DNA from: Ligustrum vulgare
Taxonomy: Eukaryota > Streptophyta > Magnoliopsida > Lamiales > Oleaceae
Direction: 5' to 3'
Assembly (NCBI GenBank): GCA_963555705.1
Contig: OY743170.1
Location: forward strand, 11,571,096 to 11,635,095
Length of the DNA stretch: 64,000 bases
Of this stretch, positions 55,641 to 64,000 are shown one piece after another. The stretch's first letter is position 1; every line of letters starts with the position of its first letter. Position numbers and translations under genes: made by a program. The notes beneath the pieces are model-generated. The model did no database searches. It worked only from the letters and a program-made list of their open reading frames with translations, and was not told the DNA's origin.

Positions 55641-56517
55641 TGACGCGATCCCAGTCGAGGAATCTCGTCGAACAACGCGGAATAACGAAATTAAAACCCT
55701 AGGAAAGATCTAGATCATATTTGACACGAAAATAAACAAGAACACGAAGAAATAAAATACTGGAAAGATAAAATTGACAATAGGACCTTGACCCAAGATT
55801 TACGACGCGAAGATTGGCGATGCGAAATCGAGATCCAAGGTTTTCGAAACACCACAAGGATTTATCAGTTTCCTTGATAAGATTCTAATCAGAAACGCCA
55901 CAAATATTTGATAAGTTCAACGCCACAAATATTTTCACAATATTTGATAAGTCGGATTTGTTCTCGAAGAACACAAAAGGGACTCCTCAACCTTTCAATT
56001 GGAGAAAACTCTCTCAACTCAAATTCAATATTCTCAAAACTAAACTAAACTGTATTTTACAATCATGGAAAGGAATATAAATAAGAAATATAACCTAGCC
56101 GCTAATTGGCTCAAAATAGAATTCTAATTAAGTTAAAATACTAAAATGGGCAAAAAACTTATAAACCAAAAATAATAATAATAATTAAAAATCCCGCAAA
56201 ATCTGGAAAAATCAGATTTACGGCCGTAAATGACTTTCTACTTAACACTTACGGCCGTGACCATATTTCTTACGGCCGTAACTATGAAATTCTGTAATTC
56301 TTCGTTTAAACCCGAGGTGGAGTTACGGCCGTGAGGATTATTCTTTACGGACGTAATGAAGCTTCTGGTCATCAAACTTTGCTTCTTTGGTTCGACTCGA
56401 TCCATTCGCCCTCTCGGCTCGACTCCAACATGAAACTTGCTCCGTTTTGCACGTAGATCACTGTCATATTTCCGATGGCTCAACTTCGCCGTTCAATGCC
56501 TGGTCTGGATCATATCA
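55641..56517 (-). repeat. 3' LTR of Gypsy element 4
   Basis: 877 bp, plus strand TGACGCGATCCC...GATCATATCA. It carries several TTACGGCCGT words (56219-56350), a GC-rich inverted motif that repeats at intervals; the partner LTR has them too. Confidence 0.93.
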
Positions 56518-56889
56518 TACTCCCTCTCTTGAAAAGGATTCGACCTCGAATCCAATCTTAGTCGGCTTTTCAAACTCCTCCTGCTTTTCTAGGCTCGATG
56601 ATCATGTTTATGCATCGTGCTTGCTTTCAACCTTTTGGGCTGCCCATTTTTCTCCTTCAACTTTCTCGACTTTTTGGCCTGCTCATCTGTGCTAACAAGT
56701 TTTTTTCCTGTTTTAAGCTCATGGTTTGACTCCGGTACCTGTAAAACAGATTTTAAAGAACTGGGGAGGGGTGTGTTAGCATGAGTAAGTGCAAATAGAC
56801 TTATTTTGGTGGTAGACTCTTTTTTTTGCTTTTTGCACTCAGTCTCTCCTTTTCTGAGGTTTGAACCTCAACCATCTTTTCTTTATTTT
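56518..56889 (-). other. 3' untranslated part of Gypsy element 4
   Basis: Non-coding between protease and 3' LTR; on the minus strand a purine tract AAGAGAGGGAG (56518-56529) adjoins the LTR. Confidence 0.65.
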
Positions 56890-57600
56890 TCACTCCCTCT
56901 CATTTTTCTGAGGTTGTGGCCTCAACTCTCTTTTCGTTAATTTCCACTTCCTCTCCTTTTTCTGAGGTCGTGGCCTCAACTCTCTTATTTTCCCCTCAAA
57001 CTCACTTTTCACTTTCAATTGATCTTTCAGGGCTTCAGTTGGAGATAGTGGCATTAGAGTAAACTTTCTCCCCCCTTTTACTAAGTTGTATCTATTCGTA
57101 TACCCATCATGTAGCACAGCCCTTTTATGTTACCACGGCCTTCCCAACAATATGTGACTAATTTGCATAGGCACCACGTCACAAATTACCTCATCAATAT
57201 ATCCACCAAAAGAAAAAGTCACCAAGGCCTGTCTCTTCACCTTAACTTCCCCCGACTCAATCAACCATTGTAATTTATAAGGTGTTGATGTTTCATTAAA
57301 GGTAAGCCTAATTTTTCTACCAACATTGTACTAACTACATTAGTACAACTTCCCCTGTTAATCACCAAGCTACACACTTTATCATTCACGATGCATCTAG
57401 TGCGAAAAATATTATCCTTCTGCCCTTCCACATTATCCAAAACATTCACCTTACGCCTAACGCTAAGAGCATGCCTATCAATAATTGACTCATCCACCAC
57501 AACACTTTTCGCCCCTTCAATATCACACCTAACTTTTTTACGTGGAAAATCAAGTGCAATGTGACCCCATTCCAAACATTTAAAGCACTTAACATTTTTA
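56890..57600 (-). pseudogene. Gypsy element 4 zinc knuckle and protease
   Basis: The knuckle near 57545-57590 reads C-F-K-C-L-E-W-G-H-I-A-L-D-F, with the last cysteine changed to phenylalanine. The 57261-57575 frame then has F-R-T-R-C-I-V and V-I-N-R-G-S-C-T-N: the catalytic aspartate (normally D-G-G-S) has become asparagine. Stops near 57260 and 57130 separate the C-terminal part (H-I-L-L-G-R-P-W near 57140-57165) from the acidic tail 56890-57117. Clearly inactive. Confidence 0.85.
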
Positions 57601-57630
57601 TCCTTAAGAGGCTTGGAACCAGAATTATTT

Positions 57631-57966
57631 TCACCTTTGGTTGTCGGTTCCTCCCTCCTTTTGTGAAAAAAGATCGCTACTCTCCCGTTTTAATGTCTCT
57701 TTTCGCTTCAATGGCCTTTCATCCATCTCATCTCCGTACCTAGCATGACATTCACGCCTACTACTCCTCCTAGCCATAGAGTCCGCCCGCGATTGCTCCT
57801 TTTTCAATTGGGCAATCATCACATCTCTTTTATCCATCCTAGCCATTACCTTCTTAAATTTTGCCTGCATCTCTGCCAATAATTCAACACCCTGCTCCAA
57901 TGTCCTATCCCCTCTTTTGGGTCGTTTGTTGTCACCCATTGATGAAGATCTCTTCCCGCGAGACAT
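57631..57966 (-). pseudogene. Gypsy element 4 gag N-terminus
   Basis: 111 residues from ATG 57964-57966: a charged N-terminus with M-A-R-M-D-K-R-D and Arg-rich segment. The middle of gag, including the W-E...F-x-C-H-N-Y core seen in element 2, is missing: the frame leads directly to the zinc knuckle. Hence an internal deletion in gag. Confidence 0.75.
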
Positions 57967-58363
57967 GGTTTATAACAAGAAGAAGATATAAAATTCCTCA
58001 CAAATCTTTATCACTTGTGTATCACTCTTTTTCCTTCTCAAGAACTCTGATAATCAATTCAAGAACTCTTTATCAAAGGTAGATAAACAAGATACGAATA
58101 AAAACAAATTGAAGAATTTAGGAAATTTGGAATATGGAAAAAAATGAAATTTTCGAATTTTTTTTTAATCTTCTGCCAGAGAATTGGACTACGAGTATGG
58201 CAGAAAAAACGGAACTGGATTTGGACGAAAAACGAACAAGAAAAATACTTTTGAATTTTTGGGACTGACTCTTATGGATCAAATTGAAAAAAATTATGAC
58301 TGGCACGAAGAACAAGAAAAACAAGAAAATATCAAGAATACCAAAAACTAAATCTAGATCCAA

Positions 58364-58375
58364 GCTCTGATACCA
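58364..58375 (-). other. Primer binding site of Gypsy element 4
   Basis: The minus strand reads TGGTATCAGAGC two bases after the LTR end, exact tRNA-Met type. Confidence 0.9.
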
Positions 58376-58377
58376 GA

Positions 58378-59266
58378 TGACGCGATCCCAGTCGGAGAAT
58401 CTCGTCGAACAACGCGGAATAACGAAATTAAAACCCTAGGAAAGATCTAGATCAGATTTGACACGAAAATAAACAAGAACACGAAGAAATAAAATACTGG
58501 AAAGATAAAATTGACGATAGGACCTTGACCCAAAATTTACGACGCGAAGATTGGAGATGCGAAATCGAGATCCAAGGTTTTCGAAACACCACAAGGACTT
58601 GTCAATTTCCTTGATAATATTCTAATCGGAAACGCCACAAATATTCTCGCGAATATTTGATAAGTTCAACGCCACAAATATTTTCACAATATTTGATAAG
58701 TCGGATTTGTTCTCGAAGAACACAAAAGGGACTCCTCAACCTTTCAATTGGGGAAAACTCTCTCAACTCAAACTCAATGTCCTGAAAACTAAACTAAACT
58801 GTCTTTTACAATCATGGAAAGGAATATAAATAAGAAAAATAACCTAGCCGCTAATTAGCTCAAAATAGAATTCTAATTAAACTAAAATACTAAAATGGGC
58901 AAATAATTTAAAAACCAAAAAAGAAATAAAATAATTAAAAATCCCGCAAAATCTGGAAAAATCAGATTTACGGCCGTGATGAACTCATTTACGACCGTAA
59001 ATGACTTTCTGCTTAACACTTACGACCGTGACCATATTTCTTACGGCCGTAACTATGAAAATTTTTAATTCTTCATTTAAACCCGAGGCGGAGTTACGGC
59101 CGTAATGAAGCTTCTGGTCATCAAACTTTGCTCGTTTGGTTCGGCTCGATCCATTCGCCCTCCCGGCTCGACTCCAACATGAAACTTGCTCCGTTTTGCA
59201 CGTAGATCACTGCCATATTGCCGATGGCTCAACTTCTCCGTTCGATGCCTGGTCCGGATCATATCA
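58378..59266 (-). repeat. 5' LTR of Gypsy element 4
   Basis: 889 bp partner of 55641-56517, with a dozen or more substitutions and a few indels (for example around 58975-58995). Confidence 0.93.
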
Positions 59267-59696
59267 GGTAGTGTATGAATATGGTGATAAAAATATAGAG
59301 TTCGGAAATGATGTGGTTGGGCTTGGAGTTAAAAATATTGAGCAAGAGAGTGAAAAGATTGAAAGAGGTGAAGAGAAGAGCCTCATTGTGAGAAAGGAGG
59401 ATAGGGAGGTGATCTATCACGAATACAAGGATCCATACCTTGTACCTTTTAAAACTAACATTTCCTTCCCTGTTTATTTCAATCTTTATTGCAGATTGAT
59501 TACACATTGAAGCTTGAATTGCATCAACCTTGGTCAATTAGCCCCGTGTTTCAACGCCTTCATGTCTACCGATTGGAGAAGCATCACTTATTGAATGCAT
59601 GTCATGGAATCCATAATTTTTCATTTGATCCAGGAGGTACAGTGAAACATCAAGAACAACACTATGATTCGGGACGAATCATCTTGAAGGAGGGAA

Positions 59697-60572
59697 TGAT
59701 AAGAATCATTGTGAGCTTGACGGAAAGAACTAAAAATAAATCCAATCAAAACTTTAAGGGAATTTTCAAAGGGCTCCATTCAATAATGTCATGTGAGAAG
59801 AAGATTGGAGGCAAAATATATGGTCAAAAAAGATTTGGGATGAAATTAGCAATAAAAAACCCGCTGGGATTGTGATCTAGATTTTTAATCGGAGATTGAA
59901 GCTCAGTTTATGTATAGAATACGTCCAAATTTTGGAACATCTATTTCTAGAAGAATTGTATATATTTGAGTTTTCTTTCCAATGTACTTTGAATCAGTAC
60001 AATCGGAAGTTGTAAGAGAAAGTTATGACCAAAATACATAGAAAGGGTGCTACTGAGGAAAGTGAAGAAATTATGCAGTCAGGCCATTACAACTTTAACT
60101 TAACTTTTGCTTAATTTTAGCGCATTTTAGGTTTAATTCTATTTTTACTTGTTTTAGGGTTTATTTTGTGCCCCTATTGCGGCTAGACCTAGTTTAGTTT
60201 GTTTTTACGTTATTTATATCATTTTCTTTCATTTTAACAATAAGTTTTTGATGAATGAAATATATTGAGTGTTTTTGCTCTCTAGAGGTGAGGATTCCCT
60301 TTAACCTGAACTTATCAAATATTGTGTGATATTTGTGGCGTTCAACAAATCGAACTTATCAAAGGAATTGGAGAACCTTTGTGGCGTTCACCCCATTATG
60401 GTTCTTGTTTCCGTATCGTAATGGGTCTTGGGTTTAATATACCCCCTGGTTCTTACATCATGATGCTCAGGTCGTAGTGTTATCATCAATTCCAACCTGA
60501 ATTCGGAACTTTCTCTGCGTTTCAAATCAAATTCCACGAGTTCTTCGTGATTCCCCGAACGGGATCACATCA
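59697..60572 (+). repeat. 3' LTR of Gypsy element 3
   Basis: 876 bp, TGATAAGAATC...GATCACATCA; TSD ATAAT follows. Confidence 0.92.
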
Positions 60573-60582
60573 ATAATGAGGA

Positions 60583-61156
60583 AGCTATTTGTGCCAACTC
60601 ATTTTATAGAGATATTTATCAAAGGCTGTAGGGTCTGACTCAGGGGTCGCGGATTGTAGAGGATTATGATAAGGATATGGAGGTGGCAATGATTCGGGCC
60701 AATGTGGTGGAGGATCGGGAAGCTACAATGGCTAGGTTTTTGAGTGGGTTGAATAGAGATATTGCCAACATCATTGAGCTGCAACATTATGTGGAACTAG
60801 AGGACATGGCGCATATGGAAATGAAGGTGGAAAGACAACTAAGGCGAAAGGGGGCAGCAAGACACTCACCGGGTTCTTATCCTACATCACAACCAAAGCA
60901 GGAACACAATGATGACCATGTTCCGAAAGGAAAGGAGGAACCTACAACAAAAGGTAAAAATATTTCTGATTCTCAACCTACTTGGGATAGAAATATTAAG
61001 TGTTTTAAGTGCTTGGATTATGGTCATATGGCATCCCAGTGTCCAAGCAAGTGGCTAATGTTTTTGTGTGATAATGGTAACATTAGTTCGGAGGATGAGT
61101 TTAAGGGAATGCCTAGATTACAGGATGCTTGGGCTAGTAGTAGTGATGAGGAATGA
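60583..61156 (+). pseudogene. Gypsy element 2 gag, C-terminal part with zinc knuckle
   Basis: Resumes the gag after element 3: F-x-R-D-I-Y-Q-R-L, one in-frame stop at about 60629, then R-F-L-S-G-L-N-R-D-I-A and the intact knuckle C-F-K-C-L-D-Y-G-H-M-A-S-Q-C at 60998-61040. The frame from 60677 is open for 159 residues. Confidence 0.87.
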
Positions 61157-61189
61157 TTGACTTATGCTGTTAAAGACTCACTTGTTAAT

Positions 61190-61717
61190 CGGTGTGTCCT
61201 TAGTACTAGAGTTAGGGTGGATGAAATTGGTGAGTAAAGGGATAATCTATTTCACACTAGATGCTTAGTGGGTGAAAAGGTTTTTGGTTTGGTAATTGAC
61301 GGGGGAGTTGTACTAATGTGGTTAGTACAATGTTGGTTTGAAAAATTGGGCTTCAGCTTGATGAAACACCATAGGCCTTATAAGTTACAATGGCTTACTG
61401 AGTCGGGTGAAATTAAGGTAAACAAGTAGGTTTTGGTGGGTTTTTTGACTAGTGGGTATACGGATGAAGTCGTTTGTGATGTAGTGCCTATGCATGTTGG
61501 TCATATTTTGTTGGGGAGGCCATGGAAATATGATAGGAGGGTAGTGCACGATGGGTTTAAGAATCAATATTCCTTTGTGAAGGGTGGGAAGAAAATTACC
61601 CTTGTACCTTTATCTCCTAAGGAAGCCCGGGAGGATCAATTGAAAATCAAAGGTGAGTTTGAGAAAAAAAATAAGAGCATTGAGGCCACAACCTCAGAAA
61701 AAGAAGAGCTTGAATGA
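61190..61717 (+). pseudogene. Gypsy element 2 protease
   Basis: Starts with the T-R-C region near 61258, then V-I-D-G-G near 61295, followed by a one-base frameshift in the catalytic loop. The 61433-61717 frame has D-V-V-P-M and H-I-L-L-G-R-P-W-K-Y-D-R, the conserved protease C-terminus, and an acidic tail ending at 61717. It then stops without RT. Confidence 0.85.
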
Positions 61718-62066
61718 AAAAAGAAAAAGAAAAGAGAGTCCACCCCCAAAATGAGTTTTTTCGTACAAAAGTTAATATACAAGGATTCTTGCCTTGCACT
61801 TAACCAGTCTAACAAACCCCTCCCCAGTTTGGCTAATTCTATTTTGTAGTTACCCAAGTCAAATTCCAAAATTAGAGTTGGGATTGAATGTAATAGAAGA
61901 AAAAAAACAGTACAAGAGGTTCAAGGAATGCACAAAGTCCCAGCATAAATACCAACACAGGAAAAGCAAGCATAAGTATGGTAAAAAAAACCAACAAACC
62001 CATGAGCTACAAGAGGATTGGACAAATTCGAGATTCGAGGTCGAATCCTTTTTAAGAGAGGGGGAA
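61718..62066 (+). other. 3' untranslated part and polypurine tract of Gypsy element 2
   Basis: Purine-rich, lysine-codon-like sequence with no RT. It ends in the tract AAGAGAGGGGGAA (62054-62066) directly before the 3' LTR. The preceding words TTCGAGGTCGAATCC (62035-62049) recur in Gypsy element 4 (minus, near 56545), showing that the families are related. Confidence 0.7.
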
Positions 62067-62809
62067 TGATTTGATCCGAGGTAGGAGATCAAAGGAGAAA
62101 ATAAGCTACGGGCGATTCCATAACAATCTACAAGGAAAAGCGGGCAACTTTCGTGTTGGGCTCGAGTCGAGAATAAAAGCGAATCAAGTTGCTTCGAAGG
62201 GACGAAGATTGTTTCCGTGGGACCAACCACGTGATCCTGTGGTGAAACAAAGGGAGCAATCACTCGATGGCATCAAAATTTAACCAGAGAGTTTCAAGCG
62301 TCTCCACGCGATCGCGACAAGATGGCCTGAGCGATTGCGCTGTTAATTTGAGACCAGATTTTGGCGACTTTTTTTTATTTAATTCCCTTTTTTTAATTAT
62401 TGTTTCCAAAGTTTAGGGCACATTAGCGGCTAAACCTAGTTTTAGGACTTTTTCATTATATTATTGACAATTTCTTTATTGTAAAACAGTTTTGAGTTTA
62501 TTGATATTGTTGAGAGAGGATTCTCTTGTTGAAAGGTTGAGTTATTCCCTTTTGTTTAGAACTTATCAAAGATTAAATCTTTGTGGCGTTCACCCCGAAC
62601 TTATCAAGGAATTAGGAAATCCTTGTGGCGTTCAACAATTCCAGTTATTTCCTCCATATCGTCAGTTTCTTATGTCGTGAGGTTTGGGTTGAAATCCTAT
62701 CATCTAATTTAATTATTGTTTCTTGTGTTTAATCTGATTTAGATCTTTCCTAGGTTTTTATTTTAGTTATTCTGTGTTTTCGTCATGTTCCCTAATTGGG
62801 ATAGCGTCA
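62067..62809 (+). repeat. 3' LTR of Gypsy element 2
   Basis: 743 bp, TGATTTGATCCGAGG...GATAGCGTCA, followed by the TSD CTAGC. Confidence 0.92.
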
Positions 62810-62814
62810 CTAGC

Positions 62815-63122
62815 CATTCCTCCACCCCCAAGTTTGAAGTGGATGGTCCAAAAGGTGGCTCTATTCCCTGAAATGGACTTGCGATTGGGGAATTATGCCT
62901 TATAACTATTTTGAACTAAAAATGATGTCCTATATTTGGAAAAATTGACTGAAAAACTTGGCTAGTCATCTTATTCATATTATCGTGTAAAGTTCTCAGT
63001 TGTTTATCCAAATTATCATAGTTCTCTTTTTCTTTCTGAATGAACTTTTCCATGTTATGGACATATTGTAAATTTACTTGTTCCACCACGTCTTGAGTGA
63101 GTTCACCAAATAGAGCACGCAT
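62815..63122 (-). pseudogene. Tat Gypsy gag, N-terminal part
   Basis: Frame 62916-63122 is a coiled-coil-like N-terminus starting with M-R-A-L-F-G-E-L. It reads on through a stop into the DNA next to the TSD CTAGC and then across the nested element into 52138. Upstream (63130-63430) is the non-coding leader. Confidence 0.7.
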
Positions 63123-63439
63123 GGTTCAAGGATTCAAATCCGTCATGGGCTCATAACGGCTTTGATTTTCTCCCTCTGTTCCTGGAGTACTTTGTTCCTC
63201 CTCATATCTTTCAATTATAGACGGGAGATGATGACTTGCTAGTTCCTTATCGGAATTCTCTCGCAACAATTAAAGTGGAATCAGACGAATGTGTAAGGAA
63301 CAACAACCTCTCGAGACAAAGTCTCAACGAGAGGTGCTTTCTTTATGAAGATTGCAGTGAAAACAAAACGTCTCCAAAGGGCACAAGTACACAAACTAAA
63401 ATAGGATTTTGACATGAAAACGTAAAGATAAAGAAAATT
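63123..63439 (-). other. Tat Gypsy leader
   Basis: Non-coding stretch between gag and 5' LTR. It contains an inverted repeat CTCTCG-AGAC-AAA-GTCT-CAACGAGAG (63310-63335). A primer binding site could not be assigned with confidence. Confidence 0.4.
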
Positions 63440-63728
63440 ATATCATCTCTATTTCAGAGTTGATTGATTGATCCTTTAAAATGCCTAAACTTTTATACAA
63501 TATATACAAATTGCCTACAACTGCTTCCACTGTTTAAATTATTGATTTGTTTCCTTGATTTATAACTTGCTTGGAATCACTATTGCCCAACGCGTTGTAT
63601 AATCGTCGCTCACTATTGATTGTCTCCAGTAACTCTCATGATTTCTTTTAACTGCTTCTTCAATCCCATCTGGCTTGTTCGTAAAGCTGTCTATGCATTC
63701 ATCTGATCGCCCTAGTGCCTTAGTAATC
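63440..63728 (-). repeat. Partial 5' LTR of the Tat Gypsy
   Basis: Aligns with 43870-44160 with scattered differences. It is interrupted at 63729 by a CACTA element, so its remaining part lies beyond the window. Confidence 0.8.
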
Positions 63729-64000
63729 CACTACAACAAAAACACCCTACGGCAACGCGCAAAAAATGTTGCCGTAGGCCTTTTGCAACGTTCATGTGCA
63801 TGTTGCAAATCGCAGTGTTGCCGTAGAGGGAAAGGATACGGCAACGTTCACTGCGCGTTGCCGTAGACCTTTGGCAACGTTCACTGCACGTTGCCGTAGA
63901 CCTTTGGCAACATTCACTGCGCGTTGCCGTTGATACTTTTTGCAACACTCTTTGCGCGTTGCCGTTGATACTTTTGGCAACACTCTTTGCGCGTTGCCGT
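63729..64000. mobile_element. CACTA (En/Spm-type) transposon terminus, runs off window
   Basis: Begins CACTACAACAAAAAC, the CACTA-family terminal motif, after a candidate 3 bp TSD ATC (63726-63728). It is followed by subterminal repeats of about 39 bp in which GGCAACG...CGTTGCC hairpins recur (63750, 63780, 63840, 63870, 63905, 63940, 63975). Frames on the minus strand here are artefacts of the repeats. The transposase, if any, lies outside. Confidence 0.8.
63749..64000. repeat. Subterminal hairpin repeats of the CACTA element
   Basis: Six to seven units, each with the palindromic core GGCAACG-n-CGTTGCCGTAGACC. In CACTA elements such repeats bind the transposase subunit TnpA; here this role is inferred from position. 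Confidence 0.8.

Larger units (their letters stand above)
55641..59266 (-). mobile_element. Gypsy element 4: gag-protease only, nested in element 3
   Basis: LTRs 55641-56517 and 58378-59266, TSD GGTAG at 55636-55640 and 59267-59271, primer site 58364-58375 on the minus strand. The interior of 1.86 kb encodes a short gag start, a zinc knuckle and protease, then an untranslated stretch and polypurine tract. RT, RNase H and integrase are absent. It is the youngest of the four nested Gypsies by position. Confidence 0.93.
55229..59510 (+). pseudogene. Acidic frame of Gypsy element 3, split by element 4
   Basis: 55229-55640 is open and rich in Glu, Lys and Asp, with two similar repeats around E-T-P-K-F-G-E-E. 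The frame continues exactly in phase at 59272-59510 (E-Y-G-D-K-N) once element 4 and one TSD are removed, giving a frame of about 216 residues. I do not recognise a domain. It sits where RT should be; it may be a degenerate protease extension or linker. Confidence 0.65.
53726..60572 (+). mobile_element. Gypsy element 3: protease plus acidic frame, nested in element 2
   Basis: LTRs 53726-54656 and 59697-60572, TSD ATAAT at 53721-53725 and 60573-60577, primer site 54659-54670, polypurine tract GAAGGAGGGAA at 59686-59696. Without element 4 the interior is about 1.4 kb: a protease and an acidic frame. Gag, RT and integrase are absent. It can only have moved in trans. Confidence 0.92.
52144..62809 (+). 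mobile_element. Gypsy element 2: gag-protease only, nested in the Tat gag
   Basis: LTRs 52144-52885 and 62067-62809, TSD CTAGC at 52139-52143 and 62810-62814, primer site 52888-52899, polypurine tract 62053-62066. The interior encodes gag (53096-53720 and 60583-61156, split by element 3) and protease (61190-61717) and then goes straight to the polypurine tract. There is no RT, RNase H or integrase. Own length without nested DNA is about 3.8 kb. Confidence 0.9.
43870..63728 (-). mobile_element. Tat-type Gypsy retrotransposon, minus strand, with antisense PMD gene
   Basis: A 3' LTR (about 43870-44409) matches the partial 5' LTR at about 63440-63728. On the minus strand come gag (62815-63122 and 50600-52143), protease (49059-50122), the RT tail with RNase H (48129-48560) and a second, archaeal-like RNase H (47957-48163), which is diagnostic of the Tat lineage. 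RT core and integrase are deleted. Between pol and 3' LTR lies an antisense PMD gene (44737-47612). A 10.7 kb Gypsy nest splits gag. The 5' LTR is cut by a CACTA element. Confidence 0.85.

Noticed and set aside
63675..63983. Three open frames at the right edge of the window
   Set aside because: They are translations of the CACTA subterminal repeats, not genes.
63749..64000. CRISPR-like array of hairpin repeats
   Set aside because: Units are contiguous without unique spacers and follow a CACTA terminus in a plant genome.
1..64000. tRNA, rRNA or microRNA genes
   Set aside because: No cloverleaf or rRNA landmarks seen. The long palindrome could yield siRNA but is far too long for a microRNA precursor.

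Overview
This window is AT-rich plant nuclear DNA from an angiosperm, probably a eudicot. It is almost entirely transposable elements and their ruins. The evidence is the number of structurally complete elements with matching target-site duplications (TSDs): Copia and Gypsy LTR retrotransposons primed by initiator tRNA-Met, Helitrons ending in a CTAG preceded by a CG-rich hairpin, hAT-like and Harbinger-like MITEs, a CACTA end and a FAR1-type fragment. I found no intact host gene, no tRNA or rRNA gene and no CRISPR array. Host-gene material survives only as captured exons (CacyBP-like, in a Helitron), one processed pseudogene and a FAR1 fragment.

Layout: 1-5.1 kb is a truncated minus-strand Copia (1066-3904) between two inverted, related non-coding repeat fragments. 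5.7-7.1 kb is a minus-strand Helitron with an internally duplicated body. 7.7-19.4 kb is a large non-coding LTR element (LARD-like, TSD CTTAC) split by a complete but decayed Copia (8498-14771, TSD AATTC); the Copia leader holds a tandem array of about 31 bp units and a duplicated pair of hairpins. 19.5-23.4 kb is a Helitron carrying three exons of a CacyBP/SIP-like gene and two MITEs. 23.4-25.0 kb is a 1.58 kb near-perfect palindrome. 26.2-29.5 kb holds a hAT-like element with an internal minisatellite, then a Helitron inserted 6 bp inside another Helitron. 29.9-30.7 kb is a processed pseudogene with an 18 bp TSD.

30.9-41.6 kb is a decayed plus-strand Copia interrupted by a complete minus-strand Copia (32935-39937) and by hAT-like MITEs; the inner Copia itself contains a MITE and a probable solo LTR. 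43.6 kb has a FAR1 DNA-binding-domain fragment cut off by the next element. From about 43.87 kb to 63.73 kb lies a minus-strand Gypsy of Tat type. It carries, antisense to gag-pol, an intron-containing plant mobile domain (PMD) gene. Nested inside its gag are three further Gypsy elements, one within another (52144-62809, 53726-60572, 55641-59266), each with its own exact 5 bp TSD. All three appear to carry gag and/or protease only, without reverse transcriptase or integrase. A CACTA element begins at 63729 inside the Tat 5' LTR and runs off the window.

Functionally the window is a record of successive insertions. The nesting gives a strict relative chronology. Elements that lost polymerase (the LARD and the three gag-protease Gypsies) must have been mobilised by enzymes from elsewhere. 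The least expected structures are the spliced antisense PMD gene, the hairpin and repeat leader of the 8498-14771 Copia, the Helitron-in-Helitron, the large palindrome and the retrocopy of an apparently exon-skipped transcript. Family assignments were made by eye from motifs and have not been checked against a database.
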